The notes under the pieces were generated by a model, which did not search any database, was not told the DNA's origin, and was given only the letters and a program-made list of their open reading frames with translations. 64,000 bases of DNA, from NCBI GenBank assembly GCA_026315105.1, contig CM048750.1, positions 162,592,549-162,656,548 of the forward strand, written 5' to 3'. Both the position numbers and the translations under genes were made by a program. This DNA is from Locusta migratoria (Eukaryota > Arthropoda > Insecta > Orthoptera > Acrididae). Positions 39,987-50,744 of the stretch are shown here, in pieces (the stretch's first letter is position 1; each line of letters starts with the position of its first letter).

Positions 39987-40962
39987 ATGTCTAGGAACTG
40001 TGACTGCTGCGAACGGATGGAGGCAGAGTTGGTGACTCTTCGCTCGCAGCTTCAGGCGGCGTTGGCTTCGCTGGCAACGCTTGAGACTGCGGTGGGTGGG
40101 CGCCGCTGTTGTGGGCCGCTCGCGGGGGTACAGCAGACGCCCTGTGCGTCTGTTGTGCCCTCCGATCGGCCTGCGGCTGTGGCCAGCCCGCTCACTGCCC
40201 GCGAGGAGGTAGCCCCCCAATCCGTGGTGGATTGGGAGGTCCCCTCAGCGCGTGTCAGGCGGCGTAAGACTTCCCGGGGGACCGAAGTGGAGGCCTCCCC
40301 GGTTAGTCTTGCCAACAGATTCGAGGCGCTGTCTGTGGCAGGGGATGTTCCTGATGCGGATGGTGTCGCTTGTCCTGTACTCGCCCCTCTGCCTTCAAGA
40401 TCCGGGCACTCACAGAGGGTGGGTTTGTTGGTAGTTGGGAGCTCCAACGTTAGGCGGGTAATGGAGCCCCTTAGGAAAATGGCTACTAGGGAGGGGAAGA
40501 ATTCCAATGTGCACTCCGTGTGCATACCGGGGGGAGTCATTCCGGATGTGGAACGGCTCCTTCCGGTTGCCATGAAGAGCACAGGGTGCAGCCAACTGCA
40601 GGTGGTGGCTCATGTTGGGACCAATGATGTGTGTCGCTTTGGATCGGAAGAGATCCTCTCTGGGTTTGAGCGGCTAAGTGGTTAAGACTGCCAGTCTTGC
40701 TTGCAAGATGAAAGCGGAGCTCACCATCTGCAGCATTGTCGACAGAACTGACTGCGGACCTTTGGTTCAGAGCCGAGTGGAGGGTCTGAATCAGAGGCTC
40801 AGACGGTTCTGCGACCGTGTGGGCTGCAGATTCGTCGACTTGCGCCAAAGGGTGGTGGGTTTTAGGGTTCCGCTAAATAGGTCAGGAGCCCACTACACTC
40901 AGGAAGCGGCTACACGGGTAGCGGGGGCTGTGTGGCGTGGACTGGGCGGTTTTTTAGGTTAG
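39987..40962 (+). pseudogene. CR1 ORF1: coiled coil and SGNH esterase-like protein, one frameshift
   Basis: The start at 39987 (MSRNCDCCERMEAEL) is chosen because it opens the conserved-looking cysteine and leucine-rich part. An upstream in-frame ATG is at 39963. Numbered from 39963, residues 17-45 form a coiled-coil-like segment. An arginine-rich linker follows, then the esterase-like part: VVGSSNVRR (157-165, block I with G-S-S instead of G-D-S), CIPGGVIPDV (187-195, block II) and HVGTND (217-222, block III). A frameshift near 40680 ends this frame, and the remainder is in 40678-40962 (VPLNRSGAHYTQEA, the D/H block with asparagine in place of aspartate). In CR1 elements this domain is thought to aid membrane or particle association, but its role is not settled. 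Confidence 0.87.
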
Positions 40963-43766
40963 ATGGCCTCGGGAATACACAAAATGGATTTCAGTCTCAA
41001 AGGGGGCAGGTCAGACACGGGAAGAAAGTAGACATAAAAACCATTGGTGTAACAGTTGTAAATTGTCGTAGCTGTGTTGGGAAAATTCCAGAGCTCCAAG
41101 CGCTGATAGAAAGTACTGAGGCACAAATCGTTATAGGTTCTGAAAGCTGGCTGACGCCTGAGATAAATTCGGCCGAAATTTTTTCAAAGGGCCAAATGAT
41201 CTTCAGAAAGGATAGAATAAATAAAACAGGGGGTGGCGTGTTTATTGCTGTTACAAACGGTTTATCCTGCAACGAAATTGAGGCAGATACTTCCTGTGAA
41301 TTGGTCTGGGTAGAGGTTATACCTGACCACCGAAATAAATTAATAATTGGATCATTTTATCGGCCCCCTGACTCAGACGATGCGGTTGCAGAAATGTTAA
41401 AAGAAAGCTTGAATCATATTTCAAATAGGTATCCGAAGCATACTGTTATAATCGGTGGCGACTTTAATTTACCCTCGATATGTTGGCATAATTACGTATT
41501 CAAAACCGGGGGCAAATATAAAACATCGTCCGAACTAGTTCTGAATGCTTTTTCTGAGAACTACTTCGAACAGTTAGTTCATGAACCCACTAGAATAGTA
41601 CGTGGTTGCGAAAATACTCTTGATCTCCTAGCAACAAATAATCCCGAGATAGTAAAGAGCATCAAAACAGATACAGGGATTAGCGAACATCGAGTTGTAG
41701 TAGCGAGACTGAATATCGAAATTCCCAAATGCACCAAAAATAAACGAAAAATATATATATTCAATAAAGCAGATAAAAATTCGCTTCACGCTTTCCTGAG
41801 TGATAGTCTCCAGTCCTTCAAAACTAAAAATGCGAGTGTAGATCAGTTGTGGCTTACATTCAAAGACATAATATCAGTAGCAATCGAGAGATTTATACCA
41901 AATAAATTAATAAAAGAGGGGGCTGACTCCCCGTGGTACACAAAACAGGTCAGATCACTGTTGCAGAAACAAAGAAAAACGCATGCAAAATTTAAAAAGA
42001 CACAGAATCCGCAAGACTGGCAATCTTTTACTGAAACTCGTAACCTAGCGCGGACTTCAATGCGAGAATCTTATAGTTGTTTCCACAACGAAATCCTGTC
42101 TCGTAATCTTGCAGAAAATTCAAAGAAATTCTGGTCATATGTGAAGTACACTAGCGGCAAAACACAAACAATACCTTCACTACGCGATAGCAATGGTAAT
42201 ACTACCGACGACAGTACTGCTAAGGCAGAATTACTAAACACAGCTTTCCGAAATTCTTTCACCAAAGAAGACGAAGTGAACACTCCAGTATTCAATCCAA
42301 GAACAGCTGCCAGCATGCGAAACTTAGAAGTAGATGTTCCTGGAGTAGTAAAACAACTTAAGTCACTAAACAAAAATAAATCTTCCGGGCCAGATTGTAT
42401 ACCAACTAGATTCCTCTCAGAGTATGCTGATGAAATAGCTCCGTACTTAGCTATAACTTACAACCGATCACTCAGCGAAAGATCCGTACCCAAAGACTGG
42501 AAAGTGGACAATTCACTCCAATATTCAAGAAAGGAAATAGGAGTGATCTCCAAAATTACAGGCCTATCTCATTGACGTCGATTTGCAGTAGGATTTTGGA
42601 ACATATACTTTGTTCGAATATTATGTACTACCTCGAAGAGAACGACCTATTAACCAATAGTCAGCACGGATTCAGAAAGTATCGCTCTTGCGAAACACAG
42701 CTTGCCCTTTATTCACATGAAGTGTTAAGTGCCATCGACAAGGGATCTCAAATCGATTCCATATTTCTGGATTTCCGGAAGGCTTTTGATACTGTACCCC
42801 ACAAGCGGCTTCTAATGAAATTGCGTGCTTATGGAATATCTCCCCAATTGTGCGATTGGATTCACGATTTCCTATCAGAAAGGACACAGTTCGTTGTTAT
42901 TGACGGTAAGTCATCGAGTAAAACAGAAGTGATATCTGGCGTTCCACAGGGAAGCGTTATTGGTCCCCTACTCTTCTTCGTGTTTATAAACGATTTAGGA
43001 GATAATCTGAATAGCTCCCTTAGACTGTTCGCGGATGATGCTGTCGTTTATCGGTTAGTGAAGTCAACAGAGGATCAAAAGCAACTGCAAAGCGATTTAG
43101 ACAAAATTTCTACTTGGTGCGAAAATTGGCAATTGACACTAAATAAAGAAAAGTGTGAAGTAATACACATGACCACTAAAAGAAATCCGCTGAACTTCAA
43201 TTACGCGATAAATCAGTCAAACCTTAAGGTCGTAAATTCTACCAAATACCTAGGAGTTACAATTACGAACAACTTTGACTGGAGAGAACACATAGAATAT
43301 ATTGTGGGGAAGGCGAACCAAAGGTTACGTTTCATTGGCAGAACGCTTAGACGATGCACCAGCTCCACCAAAGAGACTGCCTACATAACACTTGTGCGTC
43401 CTCTCTTGGAGTACTGTTGCCCACCCTGACCAGGTGGGACTGACGGAAGATATTGAGAAGGTTCAGAGAAGGGCAGCTCGTTTTGTTTTATCACGTTACG
43501 GGGGGGAAAGCGTCACGGAAATGTTGCACGAATTGGGGTGGAAATCATTAAAAGAAAGACGTTATTCATTGCGGCGTGATCTGTTTGCGAAGTTTCAATC
43601 ACCGACTTTTAGTTCTGAATATGAAAATATTTTGCTAGCACCTACCTACTTAGGGAGACATGACCATCCCAATAAAATAAGAGAAATCAGATCGAAAACG
43701 GAACGATTTAGGTGTTCTTTCTTCCCGCGCGCTATTAGAGAATGGAACGGTAGAGAAAAGTTATGA
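40932..43766 (+). pseudogene. CR1 ORF2: AP-type endonuclease and reverse transcriptase, two frameshifts
   Basis: The frame 40932-42575 holds the apurinic-type endonuclease: N44 in VVNCRS, E71 in SESWL, FYRPP at 142-146, GGDFNLP at 175-181 and SEH at 251-253, where SDH is usual. The endonuclease-RT linker follows. A 1-nt deletion near 42508 moves the RT into the frame of 42572-43429: FLDFRKAFDTVPHKRLL (motif A), SGVPQGSVIGPLL, FADDAVVY (catalytic box intact), KYLGVTI. A deletion of about 8 bp near 43420 (after EYCCP) shifts to the frame ending at 43766: VQRRAARFVLSR, KIREIRSKTERFRCSFFPRAIREWNG. The true start may lie nearer KKVDIKTIGVTVVNCRS. It makes the nick and copies element RNA at the target. 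Confidence 0.92.
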
Positions 43767-43854
43767 AGGTGGTTAATGAACCCTCTGCCAGGCACTTAAA
43801 TGTGATTTGCAGAGTATCAATGTAGATGTAGATGTAGAAGGTTCTCTGGCAAAA

Positions 43855-44510
43855 TTGGTCCCACCCTCTAATTTTTATCCTATTTCATCATTTCTGATCT
43901 GCTCCTCTGCAATTTCATCTCGTATCCACCTTGCCTGACTCTTCTTAATAACCAACGTTTCTTATGCGTAAGTGGGTATCGGAAGATAATAAACTCGACG
44001 CATAATCTGCTTGCTCTTGTGCTCCATATTAAGCTTCTTTGCAGGAGTCCATGTCCCTGTCTTCCTCTTTCGCCAATATCCATGTCAGTTCTTCCAATTT
44101 CTTCAATTACTCTCCCCAGGTACTTCAGTTGTCTACCTACTTCAAAATTTCTTCTGCTATCATTAAATCTGAAACAACTGTCACTTATACCCATAATTTA
44201 TACTTCTTTGCACTAAATTTAAAACCATACTCTTTTACCGCCTCATGTGTTCAGTCTGTTTGACACCTTTTCTCTATCATTCCACTGCAAACTCTATTCC
44301 TCTCAAATTTCCTTCAAGTATTTGCGCTGCCATACAGCACTTTCTTGCTTCACTCCAATTTTTCACCCGAACCAGTCCGTCATGTCGCCTGTTACTTTCA
44401 CACTTGCATGGTTAATCTCCTTTATTTTCTATTCATTTTGTCATTCATTGCTGTCACGGGCGGTTTCTCCTGTAGCAAAATTTAAGTACTTTGTTCCTGT
44501 GACTTGGCAT
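43855..44510 (-). mobile_element. LINE C-terminal fragment, degenerate
   Basis: The minus-strand frame 44194-43880 reads GISDSCFRFNDSRRNFEVGRQLKYLGRVIEEIGRTDMDIGERGRQGHGLL, WSTRASRLCVEFIIFRYPL. This is the KYLG region and following part of a non-LTR RT different from CR1. It continues upstream to about 44510 in broken frames. It lies immediately 3' of the full-length CR1 element and may be part of the site that CR1 entered. Confidence 0.78.
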
Positions 44511-44940
44511 GGGTAGATGTTATACCTAACAACCAGAGGCCCGTGAACGCAACATCTATTTTAACCTATATAAATTTCAATGTAATCATGTTTTAACAGT
44601 GGACAATGTATAGATTTTATGTCATTTGCTTCATGCAGTGTATTATTACGGTTGGAATAAGGCATATGGTTTGAAAATTGACGAACTAGTCCGAAACTAG
44701 TTACCAGCTTCCAAATAGTGCAACTGTGACGGAAAAATAAAAATAAATGTTCATTACATATCCAGTTGCTGATCCTGCCCCATCTTCACGGTGAATTTCC
44801 ATAACCATCCTTGTATTCGTTTCTCCCTAATGTTTGCGATGTTAAACCGAGAGATTGACAGGGTGGGTGCTCGGTTTCATTCACTTGGTGTTCGGTGCAG
44901 CTGCACAGTGTAAAAGCGCCTTCAGCAACTTTTGCTTTCA
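44511..44940. other. No gene seen
   Basis: AT-rich. TTGACGAACTAGTCCGAAAC near 44680 loosely resembles the motif discussed at 59534 and 62604 but lacks a stem II. Nothing else. Confidence 0.4.
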
Positions 44941-45390
44941 TAATGAAACTTTCACTCAACAGCGGAGTGTGCGCTGATATGAAACTTCCTGGCAGATTAA
45001 AATTGTGTGCCGGGACCGGGACTCGAACCTGGGATCTTTGCCTTTCGCGGACAAGCGCACTACCGACTGTGCTATCCCGACACGACTCACGATGCCGCCT
45101 CACAACTTTACTTCCGCCGTACCTCGCCTCCTACTTTCCAAACTTTACAGAAGCTCTTCTGCGAACCATGCTAGACTAGCACTCCTGGAAGAAAGGATAT
45201 GGTGGAGACATGGCTTAGCCACATCCTAAAGGATGTTTCCAGAATGAAACTTTCACTCTGCAGTTGTGAGGCGGCATCGTGAGTCGTGTCGGGAAAGCAC
45301 AGTCGGTAGTGCGCTTGCCCGCGAAAGGCAAAGGTCCCAGGTTCGAGTCCCGGTTCCGGCACACAATTTTAATCTGCCAGGAAGGTTCAA
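44941..45390. mobile_element. Inverted pair of tRNA-derived SINEs (family B)
   Basis: The left copy (44941-45238) is on the minus strand, the right copy (45239-45390) on the plus strand. Each has GGTTCGAGTCC as a perfect B-box (minus 45019-45029, plus 45340-45350), a GCACAGTCGGTAGTGCGCTTG A-box region and the body ATTTTAATCTGCCAGGAA. The left copy also has the long 5' extension with GGCTTAGCCACATCC and GAAGAAAGGATAT. The matching parts give inverted arms of about 140 bp, so the pair can fold. Neither tRNA-like part has an acceptor stem. Confidence 0.9.
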
Positions 45391-45479
45391 CCTTTGCTTT
45401 GGTCTCCACAGTTGAGTGAGCGCTTCACGAGTACACGCTCCGGACGTGTGGCTGTCATCTGCCGAGGTGATTTCCGCAG

Positions 45480-45880
45480 ATCTAAGGCAATTCCCCCCCC
45501 CCTCCCCCAGTCCGTATAGCTCGCGCTCTGCACAAACACCACGCGGATCGGCGACGCGTCTGCAATGCTCCAGTGTAGATGCAATTAGGCGTGTCTGCCG
45601 TAAGCCAAGAAAAAGTCGTCATTTTTGTGCCGAGTGGAGGAGATTTTAAATAGGCTTCACTTAGGCGGCTGCCTCTCGCGAGTAAGGAGGGGGTGTGTTT
45701 CTCGGACGCCCCCTCGGCGGTAGAACGTGCCCGCCGGCCGGTGCCGGGGATGTGCCAAAGTCCCGCGCAGCGCCGCGGGTCACGCCCGCCGCCACCACTC
45801 AACTCACCCCCTGCAACCCCTGCAGGCAGGCGCCACCCTTCCCAGAAAAGGCCTCTCTCCACAGACACGCCAGATGAGCA
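45480..45880. other. GC-rich island
   Basis: High-GC, CpG-containing segment. The densest part, 45660-45860, has proline-rich frames in three phases and a 128-codon minus frame without domains. No splice-flanked exon could be justified. The triplicated LINE starts at its right edge. Confidence 0.45.
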
Positions 45881-45887
45881 GTCGTAT

Positions 45888-47335
45888 TATTCATTTACCA
45901 CTGCCTGCAACAATTCCAAAGATAAAACAGGCAGTGCTAAAGAATGAAGTTCTAGTAGTTCTCCCCAGGGGAGTGTGATAGGACCGCTATTATTTTCTAT
46001 CTATATAAATGATCTGATGAGCAGAGTAAGCTGTAATTTGCGGCTGTTGGCTGATGATGCTTTGGTATATGGGAAGGTGTCGTCTTTAACTGACTGTAAT
46101 AGCATACAGGATGACTTAGACAAAATTCATTTGCCACTTCTGCAATACTCCCAAAGATAAAACAGGCAGTGCTGAAGAATCATGTTCTACGTAGTTCTCC
46201 CCAGGGGAGTGTGATAGGACCGCTATTATTTGCTATCTATATAAATTATCTGATGGACAGAGTAACTTGTAATTTGCGGCTGTTGTGTATGGGAGGGTGT
46301 CGTCTTTAACTGACTGTAATAGCATACAGGAAGACTTAATGTTCAAATGTTTGTATAGTCTATGGGACTTAACTACGGGGTTATCAGTCCCTAAACTTAC
46401 AAACTACTTATGAACTACTTACAAACTAAGACGGCACAAATATCCATTCCTGAAGGGGGATTCGAACCCCCGACCGTAGTGGCCGTGCAGACTGTGGCTG
46501 AAGCGCCTTAGTCTCCTCGGCCACCGCGGCCGGCAGGAAGACTTAGACAAAATTCATTTGCCACTGTCTGCAATACTCCCAAAGATAAAACAGGAAGTGC
46601 TGAAGAATGAAGTTCTAGTAGTTCTCCCCAGGGGAGTGTGATAGGAGCGCTATTATTTTCTATCTATATAAATGATCTGATGGACAGACTAACTTGTAAT
46701 TTGCGGCTGTTGGCTGATGATGCTGTGGTGTATGGGAGTGTGTCGTCTTTAACTGACTGTAATAGCATACCGGATGACTTAGACAAAATTTCTAGTTGTT
46801 GCGAAGAATTACAGCAAGCTCTCAATGTAGAAAAATGTAAGGTGATGAACATGAGTAGGAAAAACAATCCCATAATGTTCGAATACAGCATTAGTAGTGA
46901 GCTTCTTGATGCAGTTGTGTTTTTCAAATACCTAGGTGTAACATTGCAGAGTGATATGAAATGGAACGAACATGTAAGTACAGTTGTGAGTAAGGCGGAC
47001 AGCCGACATCCCTTTATTGGGAGAATTTTGGGAAGATGTACTTTATCTGCAAAGGAGACCGTGTATAAAACGCTTGTAGGACCACGTCTTGAGTGTTGCT
47101 CAAGTGTTTGTGACCCGCAGCAGATCGGTTTAAAGGAAGACATAGAGGCGGTTCAGAGGCGAGCAGCTAGATTTGTTACCGGTAGGTTCGACCAATGCGC
47201 GAGTGTCACGGAAATGCGCCGGAAACTCAATTGGGGTTCGCTGGAGGAAAGACGACGTTCTTTTCGTGAATTTCTGTTGAGGAAATTTAGAGGGCCGGAA
47301 TTTGAAGAACTGGCGAAGAAAGGAACATGAGAGAA
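45888..47335 (+). mobile_element. CR1-like LINE (second family) with triplicated RT core
   Basis: A segment of about 237 bp starts near 45890, 46127 and 46552. Each copy encodes SSPQGSVIGPLLFSIYINDLM, NLRLLADDA.VYG and LTDCNSI..DLDKI, i.e. the RT finger-palm part with the catalytic box (shown as ADD; the middle copy lacks it through a deletion of about 19 bp). The third copy continues into the rest of the RT at 46638-47330: CCEELQQALNVEKC, FKYLGVTLQSDMKWNEH, RAARFVTGRFDQ and SLEERRRSFREFLLRKF. A SINE-A lies in unit 2. Upstream RT and endonuclease are absent. Confidence 0.92.
46328..46545 (-). mobile_element. tRNA-derived SINE (family A), full copy with 11-bp target duplication
   Basis: The duplication AGGAAGACTTA lies at 46328-46338 and 46535-46545, the element at 46339-46534. 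On the minus strand it has GCCGGCCGCGGTGGCCGAG, B-box GGTTCGAATCCC and the GGGACTGATAACCCCGTAG body. It splits LINE unit 2, so it inserted after the triplication. Confidence 0.95.
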
Positions 47336-47999
47336 ACACTCAAGAGAAGAATCGACCAAGGGATGACTTGTATTAAGAGAACCAAGGGTGACAAGAATGT
47401 TTTAAAGTAACGTGCTTTGTCAATAGCGCGTGGGCGCAAACAAACCTGCATGCGGCGATGAGTGGGTGGTTGCCTCCCACCTAACTTACTAGGTGTCTCC
47501 TTCACTTCGCACTGCTGCGTTGGCGTACCTCCTCGCGTTTCTCCGCCAGTGAAGCCCACTTCAGTCTTCAGTATGCATCCGTGTCCAAACAGAACGTCAA
47601 TTTTATTGAGAATGCGCAATGGTTGAATGTTTGCTTTTTAGTTGATCTAAATCGATAACTCCAAGATAAAAATAAGCGATCTCTAGAAATGTATGTGCTT
47701 ATTCCAGCCTTTATTCTTTTGACCAGTGTACAAATACAGTAACTATGGCTACATGGTATAGCGCTAATTAGCCCTTTATTTGGCACACACAGAAATCACG
47801 AGAAGCAAAAGTATTATTTTACTTAAATGTGTAGGGCCACGTGAACAGATTTAAACGTTTTTATTTTTATTTTATTTATTTATTTATTTTTTTACTTATT
47901 TTTTTTCATAATATAGTATCTGATTTGTAAGTAACATTGACCAAAAACTTCGCATGGTGGTACAGTATCAATACTACAGTGTTGTTCTTATGACTGTAG
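47336..47999. other. No gene seen
   Basis: Begins with the 3' UTR of the LINE. A TTTATTTATTTATTTTTTTAC simple-sequence stretch lies at about 47870-47905. Minus-strand frames of 72 and 110 codons show no domain. Confidence 0.4.
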
Positions 48000-48569
48000 A
48001 AATTATTGTATTTTGGACTACTTAATGTGAAACGAGTGAAAACAAGTCGTTTTCGGTGCGAAGTTCAGAACAGTCCCTTTATTTCCACATTTTACAGTCA
48101 AGTATCTCTCAAGACAAAACTTGAAAATTTCTTTTGGCCCGTAATCTGTCAAGTGACAACATATTATCATAGCTGTCATACCGTACATCATTGTCTGGTA
48201 CAGGAGATACTGTTTCATTTCTTTTGCACGTACTGCCCATTTATAAGTCAATTTTCAGTCTCCCATATAAGAACTCGTCAACACTTTTCCATAGTAAGTG
48301 AACTTAAAGACTTTCTGTTTCCCTTTTATAAGCAGTTTTCCATGTATCACGAAAAATATCGTGACAAAACTGAAACAAACATGTACCTCGCTAACTTATG
48401 CTTGGAGTGTCCGCTAAATATTCAGTTTATTGCTAAACTTTTCGCAAAAAAACAAGAATACATTAATTTATTGGAGAACTTAAATATTAGTTTCAAGCAC
48501 TGTTGCCCATACAAGGATGAAACTTCAAACATGTTTCAGAAAACCACGTACGATTTTGATTTTGCTTGA
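48000..48569 (+). other. Unrecognised open frame, possible terminal exon
   Basis: The frame is open for 190 codons in AT-rich DNA. It has no early ATG: the first methionine is about 113 codons in (FSMYHEKYRDK). If real it would be a downstream exon. The frame opens just after CTGTAG (47994-47999), which could serve as a splice acceptor. AATAAA lies about 60 bp after the stop (about 48627), which could serve as a poly(A) signal. The protein is rich in F, Y, K and C, with SELKDFLFPFYKQF and CLECPLNIQFIAKLFAKKQEYINLLENL, and no membrane or catalytic motif that I know. Chance or a decayed transposon gene are the alternatives. Confidence 0.3.
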
Positions 48570-49752
48570 GAGCAATATTGCCAATTAAAGCCAACTCTCA
48601 ATAGGTCTGTGTAACTAAGTACGACTGAATAAACGGACTCTAGAATGGAAACCTGGACCAAGGTCTTGAGTTTGTATACGGCGCAAAAAATCTCCATGTA
48701 TAATAAAAGTGTGATTTGTCTGTGCGTACCACGAAAATTTTGCGAACAACTTTTACACCCCATGAAAACTATACGATGTGATAAACCTCCCTCCCCCCCT
48801 CCACCCATGAAGAATATTTTGTTTTGCGACTGTAGGGGTCATTAAAAAGTAGGCGTTATGAAGAAATGATTGAAAGGTTTCTCTAAAATCGTCTTATCAC
48901 CTATTAAACATGCTTATTTCTATAAATTAGAAACTAGCGGATTTGCAAAGAGTTTTAAAAGGTAACTTCACTGTAATTTAGAGCAACATGCAAGCCTTAT
49001 TTCATCAAAACTGGGCAAGGAGAAGATGTCGGTGTTTAAAATATTATATAAAACAGTGGTTCACAAACTTACTTCTGTGAAAGAATCTAAGTATGGCGAA
49101 GAATAATGAAATCTTTTAACTGTAGAGATATTTTTTCAGAGATTACTTCAGTTTTAAATGATAAATCATGAAGTATAATAAAAATTTTATAAATCAGGAA
49201 AAGTGTTGAAAAACCGCCATCTCATTAGTTTTTCACAGACCATTTAGTCTCTCTCCAAGGAGCGCTATTGTTCCATTAAACACAGTTTGCTAAATGGTGA
49301 TCTCAAACCGTAGAGTCTCTTTGACCACACAAATCTTCAACACTACTGACTAGTTCCGTGCAATTTTAACACATAGTTTTAGCAACCTATAGACTTTATT
49401 TTATCAAAATCATATAACAAACAAACATCGTAATCATAAATCTTCTTTTTTTGAATTGTGTAAATTCACTAATCTCCTTCACTACTACATGAATTTTTTG
49501 TGTAACATAGCGTATCTTGTGTAACCTTACAGGCTTTATTTAATTAAAATGGAAATACAGAATGCACAGCATTGTTGCTTTGGAGAACTTCATTGCATGT
49601 AATGTCATTGGTAACACCGTTTCAATGTGGTGCACGTAACATCATGCCTCTAGAAAACTTTCCTGGCATAGGCAGCTTGTGTCATTATCTACACGTTATA
49701 TGAAATAATAAATCAATGTGCAGAGACATATTTCGTCTCAATTTATGCCAAA
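48570..49752. other. No gene seen
   Basis: AT-rich, stop-dense, no repeat recognised. CCTCCCTCCCCCCCTCCACCC near 48787 is a short C-rich tract. Confidence 0.45.
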
Positions 49753-50270
49753 GATATTAAAATGAAGAAGGGGCATTGAATTAAAATTCGTTCCTCGGCT
49801 GGGAATCGAACCCAGGTCCTCCTGCTTACTACGAAAGCTCTATAACTAATAAGCCATAGCGACGTAATGGATACGGCGATTGTATGGTCTGTCTTAAAAC
49901 ACGTCTCCTTCCATAACACAAACCTCAATTCTACCTGATGTTTTCCTATATAAACATGTATACCTATATCACATGTGCCTGAGATAGAAGGCAGGATTCT
50001 TCCTATTAACATTCTTTGCTAGAGTGCTATTCCGCTATTGAAGAGTCTTGACAAGGTCTATACGTGTTTATATAGGGGAACATGAGGCAGAATTTAAGTA
50101 TGTGTGTTGGAGGGAGACATGCTTTAAGACAGTGCATTCAATCGTGGTATTTATTAGGTCATGGTGGCATAGTGTTTATAGCGCTTCCCTAGTAAGCAGG
50201 AGGTCCCGGCATCGAATCCTGGCCGTGGCACAAGTTTTAATTGAATGCCTCTCCTTCAATTTAATATCTA
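49753..50270. mobile_element. Inverted pair of tRNA-like repeats (family G)
   Basis: The left arm 49753-49972 (minus) and right arm 50057-50270 (plus) are diverged copies separated by about 85 bp. Shared blocks in copy orientation are GTTTATATAGG, the GGGAGACATGCTTTAAGACAG type, AGTAAGCAGGAGG(A/T)CC and TTTTAATTCAATGCC. The B-box is GGTTCGATTCC (left copy, 49802-49812 in plus coordinates) and GGCATCGAATCC (right copy, about 50208-50219). The tRNA-like core sits toward the outer ends. The core is also in the SINE at 31905-32020. Confidence 0.85.
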
Positions 50271-50744
50271 CGTTATAAGAAAGTTACGTCTCTGTTTTCT
50301 GAAACTTATTCATGCCTGTAAATATAATGTGCTACGTCGAAGAATTCGTCTAGCATTAGATACTTAATGTTATCTGAGCAGAGCTAGGTCGCATCGTTGG
50401 TATTTGCAATACAGATCCTGCACATATATGAATAACGTCTCATAGACTGTGTAACTACACAACATGGCTGACATAGCTGTCACAGCTGTGTATGCAGAAA
50501 TGCAAAAATAAGCGCCAAATAGCATGGAGGTTTGGAAAGTGACACTCAATAATTTTATTATAATAATGTTTAATATGTAAAAAACCACAAGAAATTGCAA
50601 ATTATCTTAAAGTTATATTTAGTTTTTTTGCTATAAAGTTTAATACATAAGAAAACATAAAAATTTCAAATTATGTTACATCTTTTATCTACTTCACTTA
50701 TCTGAAGCTATCGCATGGAGATGCATAGGAAGACTGGAAGCAAG
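50271..50744. other. No gene seen
   Basis: AT-rich. Two short direct repeats of an AAGTTATAT.TAGTTTTTTTGCTATAAAG type occur near 50550-50680. Nothing else. Confidence 0.4.

Larger units (their letters stand above)
39649..43841 (+). mobile_element. Near full-length CR1-like non-LTR retrotransposon
   Basis: The most complete LINE in the window. A 5' UTR of about 340 bp is followed by ORF1 (from 39987), ORF2 (to 43766) and a 3' UTR with TGCCAGGCACTTAAATGTG and a TGTAGATGTAGATGTAGA tail. ORF1 with an esterase-like domain plus an endonuclease-RT ORF2 is the known architecture of the CR1/L2 group. TTCTCT at 39643-39648 and 43842-43847 may be a short target duplication. One frameshift in ORF1 and two lesions in ORF2 inactivate it. 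At least six truncated copies of the same family lie in this window. Confidence 0.95.

Noticed and set aside
40932..41040. ORF2 start exactly at 40932
   Set aside because: The first 30 or so residues overlap ORF1 and do not look conserved. The functional start is probably nearer KKVDIKTIGV, so 40932 is only the frame limit.
45300..45365. tRNA gene (perfect B-box GGTTCGAGTCC)
   Set aside because: It belongs to a SINE family present in three copies here and lacks an acceptor stem.
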